Source: Plantago ovata
Taxonomy: Eukaryota; Streptophyta; Magnoliopsida; Lamiales; Plantaginaceae
Direction: 5' to 3'
DNA: 64,000 bases
NCBI GenBank assembly: GCA_028274465.1
Contig: CM051455.1
Span: 67,787,677 to 67,851,676 of the forward strand
In this document: piece by piece, positions 10,196 through 22,434 of the stretch
How the letters are laid out: every line of letters starts with the position of its first letter
How positions within the stretch are numbered: position 1 is the stretch's first letter
Notes under the pieces: model-generated
What the model saw: only the letters and a program-made list of their open reading frames with translations
Told to the model about the DNA's origin: nothing
The model's database searches: none
Position numbers and translations under genes: made by a program

Positions 10196-11732
10196 AACTC
10201 CCCAAACCGAACCTTTGTTTGTCCTCAAGCAACTAAGTTAGACTCTAATGCAAAAAACAATGGAACACATAAAATGGAGTCTCATGCCAAATAAAATGAA
10301 CTAATCTACTGAATCTATCAAAAAACATATGAACAAAAACCATATAAATCAAAGCATGAATATAGGTTGAAGAATGCCTCGATTGACTCATACACATCCA
10401 CATAAGCACTTATGTCAAGACAAGATAGTCTCTCGTAACATTCTCTACCTGGACCTAGTCCGTGACGACGTAATGAAGCATGCTAAGATACGAATGGTTG
10501 TCCCGTGCCTATGAAACTGAGGACTTACTGCTGTTCACCAAGTTTAAGACTTTCCCTCAAAGAGGTCGAACCAGTATTAACTCTCATCAAACGAAGGAGG
10601 GTTCCCTATAAAAGTTATCACTCCCCTATTCTATCCATCTCTCAAGCAAAGTCTTAAGCTATTCACCACTTCCTGAATGGCAGGACAAGGGTGGTCTAGA
10701 ACAGATGACACTCAAAAACAAAAGACAAAAAATAGAAAATTACAAACACGATTACGAACATTACAACAATCGGAAAATGAGACACAACACTTTGCTAAAC
10801 TGCTATTTGGCTTTCTTTTTGTTTGGACCCTTCTTTGCTTTTTTGGGGTCTTTTCTTTTCTTCTTTTTTTTCTTTCCTGTTTCTTTTTTTCTTTCTTTTT
10901 TCCTTTTTCCTGGAATTTTTCTTTCTTTTTTTTCGATTTTGTTTTTTTTAGCCAGCAGTAGCATAACAAAAAGAGAAACAAAATGACTCATAACGACTTC
11001 CCCAAACCTATTCGAAAGAATAGGTTGGAGTACAAAATTTACGGAAAAGGAAACACGAACTCACAACACGGAAATGAAAAACGAAAAATAAGTCTAATGA
11101 TAGTGTAACCCCCTCCCCAAACCTATTCGGAAGAATAGGTTATAAACAAAGGATCACACAACCTCACACTACCTCCTTCCTAGGCATTTAGCAATCTCAA
11201 AGCATGGTGAAGACTTGTTGCCTCTTAGGTACATAATTACTCGGGAAAACAACCATAAGACTCTAACATGCATCATCCTATTATAAAGGCCTTCGTGAAC
11301 CGCAGTAGAGAAAACACCACTAAGTGATGTCGAGACTATCAAGCTTAACTAAGTGCAATACATAAATGTGACAAGCCAAGCGAGAAAATCTCAAACAAAT
11401 TCATAGAGATGAAACATATGATTAATGGCATAGTAAGTTGATCTATCCAATAAAAAAGTTCAAAAAATTTGGCAATAAACTCCATATAAAACATGCAAGA
11501 CTATCCTAGGATGAATGTAGTGAATGCAACCTAAAAAATCTAAGAAAGTAGTAAACGTGCAAATGCAAATGCAGACAGATAAAACATGCAAGGTACTATA
11601 CTCATCCTATCAATACCAAGCTGCAAACTAACAACATTAGATCACTTAAATCCCATCCCCCCTCATGATTTTAACGCTAGTCCCTAGTAGTAAGAAAATG
11701 AGGAAATAAGATGTGATACTAGATGTTACCGC
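10196..11732 (-). other. Element B 3' noncoding region
   Basis: No gene. It is collinear with the same region of elements A and C-E: polypurine tract at the LTR, purine-rich sense stretch at about 10815-10950, and twin hairpins at 11005-11026 and 11120-11141. Low-complexity frames here are products of the pyrimidine runs. Confidence 0.8.
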
Positions 11733-12570
11733 GTGGTTTGGCCTCGGTCGGCTGAGTATGCTGCTTGTGAGTTATTGGGACTGCTCTGGGAGCCTTATAG
11801 GGTGTCATCAGGTCTTCTGGTAGGTGCGGTAGTTCCAGTTATAGGCCGGATAGGAACAACTCCTCAATCTGTATCATTATTGTCCGTATGGCCTTCATTG
11901 TCACTACTGTCACGCACATCCTCACTAGTAGAGTTGCAGTGTCGAGTAGAATACTCAAGATTAGCCGCCGCTATTATGGAATCCTCCATCCTGTAGCCCT
12001 CCAATAGGTTGTGAACTGTTGAAGGGGAAAGAGCAGTGGTATCAGGACCTCCCCCTCCTGCGTTTTACACCCCGAGGAGGTTACAGTAAGCTGCTCGGAT
12101 ACTCAAAAGTCTTCTACCATTTTTTTCAATGTCGACCACATTCTCTACGGTTGATCCGACCGATGTCTATATGATGGGGTACCCCTAAGAGGGTCCGGGT
12201 ACCCATGTCATTATGTTTTGGAACCAAGCTAGCGCTTCGGAACATTCTAGCAACTGCGAACTCACGATTGAATCCGTCGCGACAAGATTGTCCCGGTGCC
12301 TTCCAGTTCACTCGAACTTTGCAGTCCTTGTGATGGATTGCTGACGTAATAATGGTTTCTGTCCCTTCGGTGGTGCATGGATAGGCATAGGAGTCCTTAC
12401 TCCAGGAGTACTCTAGCTCCTCCTCTTGGATAATCCGCGACGTTGTTGCAAGAGCCCGTGGCTCGAACGCACCTCTAACGAGATCACTCTTCTTGACATG
12501 GTTGTAATCGATCCCCCTCCAATACTTCATAGTAATCATACGGGAATGCTCCTCTCCCTTGGCATGATTC
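11733..12570 (-). pseudogene. ORF2 of element B, degraded accessory gene
   Basis: The protein frame starts at an apparent splice acceptor (sense TGTTTGTAG, ending at 12571) and matches ORF2 of elements C and D segment by segment: EEHSRM, an RYW/KYW segment, DLVRGAFEP, ATTSRIIQEEE, LVPKHNDM, HIDIGRINRREC. A stop replaces the Trp codon after CGRH near 12126, and the C-terminal low-complexity tail continues in other frames. The LVPKHN...IDIG pattern is reminiscent of the putative plant transposon protein domain found in some plant retroelements (tentative, from memory). Function unknown. Confidence 0.65.
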
Positions 12571-13114
12571 CTACAAACAACAGTTAGTACCCTCGCATGA
12601 CACAAAACTGACTCATGCATATTGCTAGTGTAAGAACGAAACACACAAGTGATAAAATCAACAATCGAGCTCCCCAAATCCTTTATGTCTAGCCTAGCTT
12701 CTTCAACATGCAACATATTAATGTAACTACTACATGCAATACATCACATTATGCTCTTGCTAGACAACCAATATCCTAAATAACAAGGCTCAATTCATAC
12801 CATAGTAGCGAAAAATTCTAGCATCATAAATCCTCATACTCACCAATTAAGCATTCTATCATCAAATCCACCATCATTACATCAATAAACACAATCATAT
12901 GCAAGAAATCAAAGATAAAGATATATTGCATAACAAGATATATCATCTAATAGCAAAATTCCCAAATCAACAATCCAAGCATAATTGAGCATGCAATTGA
13001 TAGTAAATAACGCTTCTAATCACACATACAACCTACCCATGCATCAAATAAGCATAATTGAAGCTCAAATTAGAAAACCCCCAAGTTTGAAAATTAGGGT
13101 TCATAAGAAGATAC
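12571..13114 (-). other. Probable leader intron of ORF2 in element B
   Basis: On the minus strand the stretch starts AG|GTATC (donor at 13114) and ends TGTTTGTAG (acceptor at 12571). It is 544 bp, AT-rich and T-rich, with no reading frame. Elements C and D have the same donor, acceptor and length, and conserve the sequence just inside both ends. Splicing is inferred, not shown. Confidence 0.6.
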
Positions 13115-13657
13115 CTCAGATCTTAAAAACTAATGCATTAGGGTGAAATCTGTTCGGATGAAAAGATAGATCACGTAATAGGCTTCGATTGAAGTTAAAG
13201 AACACTAAATTTGGTGAAGAAATGAAGAAGTTATGAGGTTTTGAAGGTAAAATCGCGATTTTCGGTTTTTGGGGAGGAAGATGGATGAAGATTTGAAGAA
13301 ATGAGCTGCAAAAGAGGACTTCCGCATTTTAATTCCTCAGAGATCGTGGGGCGAGTCGCCCCATATGGGGCGATTCGCCCCCCACTCCCTGATGCGGGGA
13401 GACGAAATCTTCTAGAAAAAAACACGGTTTAAAGTCCCTGAAAGCCATTTTTCTCACTAATCACTCGTAAAAACTCACTCAAACATAAGCATATACGACA
13501 CAGAGATGAACATATTCACATATGAGAAGCAAATTGTTCAAGAATGAATGCATGCAAAAAAGCAGTAAAGAAAGCGTTAAAAACTCCGGGTTGCCTCCCG
13601 GATAGCGTCATTGTTTAAAGTCTTTGACTCGACTCCTGTCTGCGCCTAGCTCTTCAC
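13115..13657 (-). promoter_or_regulatory. Region between gag and ORF2 of element B: palindromes, leader exon and post-gag hairpin
   Basis: In sense order: a hairpin TCCGGG-loop-CCCGGA (13585-13602) soon after the gag frame, then GC-rich palindromes at about 13340-13387 (including GGGGCGATTCGCCCC), then the presumed leader exon ending at the donor. The placement of palindromes ahead of a leader intron mimics their placement ahead of the LTR TATA box, so an internal promoter for ORF2 is plausible but unproven. Confidence 0.5.
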
Positions 13658-15478
13658 TCAAACGCCTTCGGGTCTCACAAAGGATCCATCCGCCAGTTGC
13701 ACAATAGCCCTATGCTCAGATAGTTTTCCAAGGCTAATCTTCTCAAACACATTCAAAGGGAGCACGTTAGAGTAGGATCCCGTGTCTAGTGTGGCACGAA
13801 CATCTTCAAGCTCACCAATCCCGACCTTAACATCGAAACTTTTAGGGAGTGGCTCGGGATCCTGTTGCTCCTCTTCACTCTCGTCAGAACCAAGGTCCTT
13901 CTCTTCTTCCTTAGCTTGTGAGAGTACTTCCTTCCTGCAACACTCGCACTTAGCAACCTTCTTGATGGTGATTTCGTCAGGTAGATCACCAACCAATGTA
14001 ATGGAATTTGACTTCTCAGTGTTGCTAGGCAGTTTGCCTTGTTCCCTACTTGCTCCTCGGTCGATCAACTCTTGCATCTTTTGATGGGCAAGCCTAGTGC
14101 TCTCTTCCAACCTATCAAGTCTTGCCCTAGTCTTCTCAGAATCTTCTTCATAACGTTTGAGAAAACTTTGGGTGTGATCAACCATCTTTTGCAAGTTCTC
14201 CATCAGTTGAGCCGACTTCGACTTCGGTGGCTCTTTCGGAGCGGGGTTTTCGCAGTGATCATTACCATAGTTAAGCCTACTACGGTCTTGGTTAGGGCCA
14301 TAAGTTTGGTTAGCCGGTGCATATCCTTGATTGTTTCGGAACCCTCCTCTCCAAAATCCACCTCGAGGATTCCTACTGTCTTGTCCGTAGCTAGCTTCTT
14401 GAGTACCAAACTCCGTAGCAAAGGCTTCCTCTTCGCCTCCTCAAGCCCAATTGCCATCATCATACGCAAGCTACGATCTACACATATGAGCCCCATGCCC
14501 ATAGTTCTTGCATATTCGGCATACTTCGTTCGAAACAGTTGTTCCAGTGGCGCTCTTGAGGACTTGCTTCAATTCGTTGGTAAAGCACTCGAATTGATCC
14601 CAATTCCCCCTATACATAGGGGCTTCTTGAGTCGGTGGAGCTTCAGGTCCACGTCTCTTAACCATCGCTCTTGGGTCCTTGAACTGCGAACCCTTAGCAA
14701 GCCTTTCGAAAACTACCCAGACGGCTTCTGCGGTTTCCTCCCAAATATTGCCTCAGCATTGGAAATCCACCACTTGTTGGTTCTCGAAGGTTAGTCCATT
14801 GTAGAAGTGTTGGACTAGGTCAGAAAGTTCAAAACCATGGTGAGGGCACTTGTTCGTGACATCTTGGAACCTCTCAAACGCGGTGTAGATGGTCTCATCA
14901 TAGTCCTGCTTGAATCCAGTGATTTGCGCCTTTAGTGCGGTAGTCAAGGTGTGAGGGAAGTATTTTTCCATGAAAGCTGAAAAAACCTTCTCTCAAGTGT
15001 CCAGCGAGCCTGCTGGTAGAAAACTCAACCATGACTTGGCTCTGTCGCCAAGCCCCATAGCAAAAACCTTCATCCGCAACTCATCCGTTGTTATTTCAGC
15101 TCCGGGTCGTGGGAGTTGGTTGACGAAATCATCGATATCGTGCAAGTACCCCATCACATCTTCCCTTTCTAAGCCATAGAACCTCGAAAGTTGTTGGAAT
15201 GCGTGGTTCTTGATTTCCAGATCTCGAGTTGCAGACGAAAGAACAATCGCCGGTCCCCTCATATGATCCTTAGTGGGTTGAACCCATGCTTTCAGTGGTC
15301 TAGCTTCTACCATTCCGTCGATTTCCTTGAAAAGACTGGGTAGAGATTCAGAGAAATCGGTACCCTCTATTTTCTCTAGTTCACGCCTTTGAAGTAGTCG
15401 CCTTCTTTGGTGGTAGATTCTGTCGATCTCAGCAATTGAATCAGCAAGCGGTGTTCCTCTAGATCGTGTATGTGGCAT
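13658..15478 (-). pseudogene. gag-protease of element B, broken by stops and a frameshift
   Basis: The frame starts at 15478 (MPHTRSRGTP) and follows the intact 718-codon Gag of element D throughout: N-terminal region, gag core with AKSWL and DTW blocks, CPHH, zinc knuckle C-x2-C-x4-H-x4-C (CRICKNYGHGAHMC) and a protease segment with DTGSYSN. Damage includes Trp to stop at 14993-14995 (TGG to TGA), a stop at 14471-14473 in place of Glu, Arg to stop at 14441-14443 (CGA to TGA), and a frame change upstream of the zinc-knuckle segment. The protease segment still has an open frame to 13658, but the last part (flap and C-terminus) present in D is missing. Product would have been the particle-forming polyprotein. 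Dead as it stands. Confidence 0.85.
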
Positions 15479-15623
15479 ACACTATCTGTAACAGACTAGG
15501 GAAGCAGTATCAGAGAGAGATTAAAAAGGAAAACTAAAACTAATAGAACTAGGAATTGAATGCTGAAAATATAAACAAATTAAACAGAAAAAAGGAGTAT
15601 AGTCCCCGGCAACGGCGCCAATT
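15479..15623 (-). other. Element B leader with perfect tRNA-Asp primer site
   Basis: Positions 15603-15620 read TCCCCGGCAACGGCGCCA, identical to the 3' end of plant tRNA-Asp(GTC) including CCA, so the minus strand is a perfect primer-binding site. It lies three bases from the LTR edge. The rest is leader. Confidence 0.9.
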
Positions 15624-16939
15624 TGATGAACGCAGGATTGTCGGTCCCGATTAATCAAATAAATTTGTTATTTAGCCAAAGGCAATTCACAACTACAACG
15701 AAAACCGTAGTGTAGCAGTAGAATGACCTCGAGTGTCGATCTCTAAGGACTATAACTTGCTTTATCAAATCTAATTTAGAACATAAAAACAGGAGACGGT
15801 ATAGCAAAGGTTTTTCTAACAGATAATGGAGATTGGTGATAGTATGGTCCTTCAAAGCAAAACGGGTTAATAATCACGCGTAAGTTCCTCGGTTTTGCAT
15901 GGAGATCTTTGATCAATATCTTGTCCTGTTGCAATTATCAAACACTACGAAGATATAGATTCTGATAGGTCTAAGACTAAAGAATTGTCCAATTGTGTTC
16001 CGTAATTATTCAACACTACGAAGATATAGATATGCATAGGTCGAAGACCGGTCCAGTTGTGTGCAATAATTAATCAACATACGAAGATATAGGTTCCGCT
16101 AGATCAAAGAAATAAAGCAATAACACGGAGTATAATGCGTGATATAGCCATTAGCATAATTATCAACCCTTCGCGAAGAATTCACATACTATCACCAACG
16201 ATAAGTTTAGCTACTCATAGTTGTCATGCAATCAACAGAAATCATAGAACAAAACATGTTGGAAGATATATAAAAATAAGTAGAAAAACTATAAGATACA
16301 ATGTTACCGAAGGTTGTCAATCTCCGAAGAATCGCGATCTTACAAGCTCCAAACTGCTATGAAAAAGTATCTCCTAAGCTATGAACCCCCAGAACAGGCT
16401 CTGGGAAGTTCCTATCTAAAACTACATAGAAAGGTGAGAGAGAAGGTCTGGAAAAGTATGAAAAACGGAGAAAACTAAGCAACTATATATAGTGTTCGAA
16501 TTTGTGTGGGGCGAAGGGCCCCACACACCGGGCGAGACTCCAGGTGTGGGGCGATTCGCACCACATCCCGGGCGATTCGCCCGAGAGATTTTTCCGGGAT
16601 TTTGCGCGTTTTCGACGCTTTTTTTGATTTCTTCCCCTTTCCGGACTCGGTTTCTGACTTCTAGTGGCCTTCTAACCTCCAGATTCGACCCCTAGACTCC
16701 AAATCCTATCCGGAAACCTTCAGATACTCCAAATAGGTTTCTGGAACACCAATTCCTTGTCAACTTCAGTATAATTGCCCTGAAATCCTCGTTTTTCAAC
16801 CAAAACCTGTAAAATAAAAACTAAAGGGAAACGTGACACTATTCTAATAAAATGCACTAAAATATAGCTAAATTAACATAGAGGATAGCTAAAATAGGTG
16901 AAAAAGACTAAAATGAAAGTGTAAAATACACATTCATCA
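15624..16939 (-). repeat. Element B 5' LTR
   Basis: The LTR is 1316 bp, the same length as its partner. TATA box near 16484-16491 and palindromes at about 16507-16580; here one palindrome reads GGGGCGATTCGCACC, broken by a substitution that the partner LTR does not have. GTAAG follows. Confidence 0.9.
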
Positions 16940-16944
16940 GTAAG

Positions 16945-19741
16945 CATAAATAGTTTGCATAATCAAAAACCAATAAGAGTCATAGAGTTCATTGCTGATA
17001 GTTATCTTTCAGTATGTTTACAAGAAAGTTCATAGATAACTATAGTAATCAGCAATCAAAACAAAGCTTTCCAATTGACTAGACTATTCCAGCAGAGGAT
17101 TCTCTAAGAATCTCTTTTACACTCTTTTCAGCAAGAGCAGTGAATTCAACACAGTCCTTCTCGTAGTCTTCAAGTAGCTTACGAACTTCAAGTTGAAAAA
17201 TTCTTGCATTCTTGCAGGCAGTATAATGATGGTTTTCACCATTCATCTCTTTGTAGTGTATTACCCACAAGTGCATGCCCCAATTGCTAGCATGTAGTAG
17301 TTGAGTGTCTGAAATTCCCTTGTTGGCATGAAGTTTCCTTAACCAGAGAAGGTCTTCTTCTTGATTCTTTGTAGTGAGGTAAAAGTACTCATAAGGAATC
17401 AAGCCATATTTCTTTTTGGACTTCTTGGTTATGGGATCACTATAGTAAGCAACATCCATCGGCTTGATTACATCAGGCTCTTGTTTTCACTTCTTGCTGA
17501 TGGAAGTTCTTCTTACCAAGATCTCAATATTCAGCCATTTCACAGCAATGTTCCTTGGGTAGGGAGGAGGATCCCTTTCTTTTCTTGTGACTTTCAATTC
17601 AATCCAAGTGTACAATTGATTCAGTATAGCAGTTGGAAAGAAGTCATTGTCCAAAAGGTCTTCCAGCTTTACGATCCAACAACCATGAATATTTCTGATC
17701 ACATTCTGAGTGGTTTCCTCATTGCTGGTCTTAGTGTAATCAATGCCAGTGCCAATGGCAATTTTAGCTAGCCTTCTTTCTTCTTGTCTTTGCTTTCTTC
17801 TTCTTGACTTAGCATTATCATGATCTTTTGCTTAAGATCTGGAGTCAGAAAAGAAGTGTTTGGATTGGCCAGATGGAGTTAAGGCAGAAAGAGGCTTGGC
17901 CCTTATAGGTTGAGCTATTGTTTGGTCATCATCATTATCATCATCTTCATTCATGTCTCGATGACTTTCAGTGTGACAGAATTCTTGAGTATCAGCAGAA
18001 GTTCTTCTCCTTTTAGGATTTGCTGAACTTTTCTCAGAATTTGTTTCAGCTCTTTTCTTAGAACTTTGCTCTGTTTCAACAAGAGGTTCTCTAGGAGGCG
18101 GTCCAGGAAGCTTTAATGGAGCTTCAGCTTCAGAGGGATTAGTTGATCTGTCTCTTGAAGACATTCTTTTTCTAGAATCTTCCCCCTTAGACATGGATTG
18201 CATCATCGGTCTGATGTGTAAAGAGAAAAACTCATTGCAGTTTTCCGCAAGAGTACTTAGGCTGTTGTATTTAAGAATCATGTCTTGCTGATCAGTAGTT
18301 AGCTTAGACAATTCTTCTTTAATAAAAGCCAGATTCTCCTCATGTCTTCGCTCATTGTTGACTTTTTCTTCAAGTATAGCTTGAGCCTTTGTCAATGCGC
18401 TTTTAGCAAGCTTGAGTACCTGATTGACATCATCTTCATAGCTTTTGTGATGTAGAATTATGTCTTTCTGAGCTATGGTAAGAGTAGTAGTGCGTCTCAG
18501 CATAGTAGTCAGTATTTTGCCAATGTCGAGTGGACTCTCAGCAAGCAAGGCATCATCCTCTTCTTGGAATGCTTTGTGAACAGCCATTAGCGCTCTTATT
18601 CTAGGAGTAAACTCCTCAATATTTGGGAACGACACTAAAGAGGGAGTAAGTGAGTGAGCTTTCATTTCAGTGGCGATCTGATCATCGTTTCTCAGCAAGC
18701 GACTTCTCTCCATATCTCCTTCATCATTAATGAGAGATGGTGGAGGAATTTCTACCACTTTGGGTTCATCTTTCTTTGACTTTTCTTCGTCATTTGCTGA
18801 GAAGTTAGATAGATCTTCTTCTTCATCAGATTCATCAAGGCCAGCAACCTTGATACCTAAATCATTAGCTTCAGTCACTTCTGGTTGAGTGGTTGCTGAA
18901 GGCAACTCTTTGGACTCAACAACTGGAGTTTCACCAGTAGTAAGTGGAAGGGAGGAGACTTCCTTGTTGTTCACTTCTGAAGATTGAGCAATATCAAGAT
19001 TTTTTGTGTGTCTCTCGTGAATCTGTAGACTATTCTGTAATGCTCTTTGGTAATCTTCATCGTCATCTTCTCCAAGGTTTGAATCAGTGACCTTAGTTTC
19101 GAGTAATGCTAACTCAGCATCAGAAAGCTTAGCTTTGCCTTTAGGCATTTCAGCACGCTTTCTGGCGTACTCTTCTTCAGTCTCAGCAACTTGTTCAGTT
19201 GCTGGAGTAATTTTCTCAGCAGGAGTAGGAGTAGATTCTTGTTGCTGACTGGGAGGTTGTTCAGCTTGCTGATTTTCAGTAGTGGCTTGATTTTCTTGAT
19301 CAGCAACTGCCAACCTTACTCCGCCAGCATCCGGACTTGGACCTTGATTATCATCATCATCGTCCTTGCTGTCCTTAGAATCTTTGGCTTCATCATCACT
19401 TGTATCTTTAAGGATATTTTCATCCTCTTCTTCTTCATCATCGTCCGTCAGTATGACCAACTCCAGATGTTTGTACTTAGCAGCATTTGTAACTTCCTCT
19501 TCCTCATTGATTTTATGGGGATCAGCCACCACGGGTACAAAGGAACCCTTGAGCATCACAGCTTATTCAGCTGGAGAGGCACTCTTGAACTTAGCTTTCA
19601 TATTCTCTCTGATTGTTGCAATCAGATTTGAACTCATTTGCTGAGAATATGAGAGTTCTTCAGGAAGTATTGAGTGTACAAACGTCTCGAGTTTGAAAAG
19701 AGAGTTTCTCTTCTTTTAATTGGATAGATGGATGTGAAGAT
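16945..19741 (-). pseudogene. Sirevirus accessory (envelope-like) frame, C-terminal portion
   Basis: On the minus strand three main open pieces follow each other: 19559-17832 (575 aa), 17702-17487 and 17459-17079, with small frame changes between them and an in-frame stop just upstream of 19559. The first piece is very acidic near its start, rich in Gln/Glu/Ser/Pro, with a probable coiled-coil in the middle (residues about 360-450) and basic clusters late. The last two are more structured and may be the conserved end. Position between RNase H and the 3' LTR is that of the envelope-like gene of Sireviruses. No transmembrane segment is obvious. The last five bases, AAGAT (19737-19741), are the left target duplication of element C. 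Confidence 0.6.
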
Positions 19742-20949
19742 TGATGAACCGAATTTGTCAGACTCAATTAATCAAATAAGTTTGTTTTTAGCCAAAGGCA
19801 ATTCACAACTACAACGAAAACCAAGGTACGTAGTGTAGAAGTAAAATAACATCGAGTGTCGATCTCTAAGGACTATAACTAGCTTTATCTAATTAACTTA
19901 AACTATAAACTCAACAAACGACTTAGCACAGATTTTCTTATCAATAATAATGGAAGTTAGCGATAGTATGATCATTCAAAGCATCAGGTTAATAATCATG
20001 CATGAAGTACTTGAACGTTTGCATAGAAGTCTAAGATCATGAATTGTCCAATGTGTTCCGTTCAATTCAACACTACGAAGATAGAGGGCTTAGATAGATC
20101 AAAGAAATAAAGCAGTAAGTCAAGTTTGAATCGTGTTACAGCCAATCATGCATAATCAAGAACCCTAGCTAAGAAATCACATACTATCACCAACGATAGA
20201 TTTAGCTACTCATAGATAGATTGCAATCAACAAGAATCAAAGAAAGATTGAATGAAAACATGTTGAAAGAGATAAATAAAAGTAGAAAAATCGTGAGATA
20301 CAATGTTACCAATGAAGGTCGTCAATCTCCGAAGAATTGCTAACTCACAAGCAAGAATTGATAAACAACGAGGTCCAATTGCTATGCTTAATCCTCCAAA
20401 TTGATAAGAAAAAGAGTCTCCTATGCTAAGAATTCCCAGAACTGGCTCTGGAGAATTCGTCTCTCAAAATAATGTGAAAAGGTATTAAAACGTAGAAACA
20501 GGTGCAACTATATATAGGAGTTCGGAGGACGTGGGACGCCAGGCGAACCGTCTGGCGTGGGGCGAATCACCCCACATCCCGGGCGAACCGCCCGGGAGCT
20601 CCAGTGGCGGTGGACGTGTTTTTTACGCGTTTTTGGTCTTCTTTTCCTTTTCGGACTCGGATTTTGCCTTCTAGTGACCTTTAAGCCTTGAAACTCGACC
20701 CCTAGACCTCAAATCTCGTCCGGAACCTTTTAGATACACCACGGATGACCATGAAACACCGAATCTTCATTCTCTTCAACATAACTGCCCCTAAAAACAC
20801 GTTTTTCACCTAAAACCTGAAAAATGCAAAGAAAAGGGAAACGTGACACTATTCTAATAAAATGCACTAAAATATAGCTAAATTAACATAGAGGATAGCT
20901 AAATAGGTGAAAAAAGACTCGAATGAAGGTGTAAAATACACGTTCATCA
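19742..20949 (-). repeat. Element C 3' LTR
   Basis: The LTR is 1208 bp and belongs to a different subfamily from A, B and E in its first 400 bases, but has the same ends, TATA box (about 20509-20516) and palindromes (about 20535-20600, including CCCGGGCGAACCGCCCGGG). It adjoins the polypurine tract complement at 20950. Confidence 0.9.
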
Positions 20950-22124
20950 AACTCCCCAAACCGAACCTTTGCTTGTCCTCAAGCAACTAAGCTAGACTCT
21001 AATGCAAAAAAACAATGCAACACACAAAATGGAGTCTCATGCCAAATGTAATGAACTAATCTATTGAATCTATCAAAAACTTATGAACAATGACCATACA
21101 TATCATAACATGGATATTGGTTGAAGAATGCCTCGATTGACTCATACACATTCACATATGCACTATGTTAAACGAGATAGTCTCACGTAACATTCTCTAC
21201 CTGGACCTAGTCAGTGACGACGTAATGAAACATGTTAAAATACGAATGGTTGTCCCGTGCCTATGAAACTGAGGACATACTGTTGTTCACCAAGTTAAGA
21301 CTTTTCCTCAAAGAGGTCGAACCAATACTGGCTCTCATCAAACGAAGAAGGGTTCCTTAAAACTTCACACTCCCCTATTCTGCCCATCTCTCAAGCAAAG
21401 TCATAAACTAATCACCACTTCCTGAATGGCAAGACGAGGGTGGTCTAGAACAGATGACACTCAAACAATCGAAAGACGAAAAAAATTACAACTCGATTAC
21501 GAACATTACAAGAATTGAAAAACAAGACAAACACTTTGCTAAACTGCTTTTGGGCTTTCTTTGGACCCTTTTTTGCTTTTTTGGGGTATCTTTTTTTTTC
21601 TTTTCCAGATTTTTTTTCTTTTTCCTGGAATTTTTCCTTTTTTTTCGATTATATATATATATATATAGCCAGCAGTAGCACAACGAAAAAGAAATTACAA
21701 TGACTCACAAACGACCTCCCCAAACTTATTCGAAAGAATAGGTTGAAGCACAAACTTTACGAAAAATGTCACAACACACACTCAAATCGAAAAACAAGTC
21801 TAATGATAGCGTAACCTACTCCCCAAACCTATTCGAAATAATAGGTTGCAAACAAAGGATCACACAATCTCACACTACCTCCTTCCTAGGCATTTAGCAA
21901 TCTCAAAGCAAGGTGAAGACTTGTTGCCTCTTAGGTACATAATTACTCGGGAAAACAACCATAAGATCCTAACATGCATCATCATATTATAAAGGCCTTC
22001 GTGAACCGCATTAGAGAAAACACCACTAAGTGATGTCGAGACTACCAAGCTTAACTAAGTGCAAACATAAATGTGACAAGCCAAGCGACAAAAACCTCAA
22101 ACAAATTCATAGAGATGAAACATA
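20950..22124 (-). other. Element C 3' noncoding region, left part
   Basis: Same blocks as in A, B, D and E: polypurine tract, purine-rich sense stretch at about 21560-21665 ending in a short (AT)n run, and twin hairpins at 21723-21744 and 21826-21847, each with one base change in the stem. The Tat element then interrupts it; the TGGTT duplication occupies 22125-22129. Confidence 0.8.
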
Positions 22125-22129
22125 TGGTT

Positions 22130-22257
22130 TGTTGAAGGGTAATTCGTGTTTCTTTCTNNNNNNNNNNNNNNNNNNNNNNNNNNNNNNNNNNNNNNNNNNN
22201 NNNNNNNNNNNNNNNNNNNNNNNNNNNNNNNNNNNNNNNNNNNNNNNNNNNNNNNNN
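22130..22257 (-). repeat. Start of the Tat 3' LTR, then an assembly gap
   Basis: Only 28 bases of LTR are readable (22130-22157). Then follow 100 N (22158-22257), a placeholder length, and the sequence after the gap is already interior. About 720 bp of LTR is therefore missing here compared with the partner LTR. Confidence 0.85.
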
Positions 22258-22434
22258 GGAACCGATATACAACAAAAGTTCTCTTCGGTAATAAGTCTTC
22301 GCCTTTTTTCTTCTCTTTGCACTTGTATTTTTTTCTTGCTTGCTTTGTTTGTTCGTGATATGTCCTCGCTTTCTTTCTTTCCTCGTCGTTTCTATTGCTC
22401 CTCGATCTACTGACTTGCGTTTATCTCTTGCAGC

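Larger units (their letters stand above)
8880..16939 (-). mobile_element. Element B: non-autonomous Athila-like element with gag-protease and ORF2
   Basis: Two LTRs of equal length (1316 bp each) and an exact GTAAG duplication (8875-8879, 16940-16944) bound an 8060-bp element. Sense order is 5' LTR, tRNA-Asp primer site, gag-protease pseudogene, post-gag hairpin, palindrome cluster, leader intron, ORF2 and 3' noncoding region. There is no reverse transcriptase, RNase H or integrase. It interrupts the untranslated 3' interior of the Sirevirus backbone. Confidence 0.9.

Noticed and set aside
12126..12716. ORF2 as a captured or resident host gene
   Set aside because: The same module is at the same position in three elements of the family, so it belongs to the element; the ORF upstream of 12570 runs into the presumed intron.
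14039..14794. 251-codon plus-strand open frame
   Set aside because: Exact antisense of the element B gag pseudogene; codon pattern follows the gag strand.
15603..15620. tRNA-Asp gene fragment
   Set aside because: Only the 18-base 3' end including CCA is present, next to an LTR; it is a primer-binding site.
22030..22413. Open frames across the N run
   Set aside because: They exist only because unknown bases were read through.
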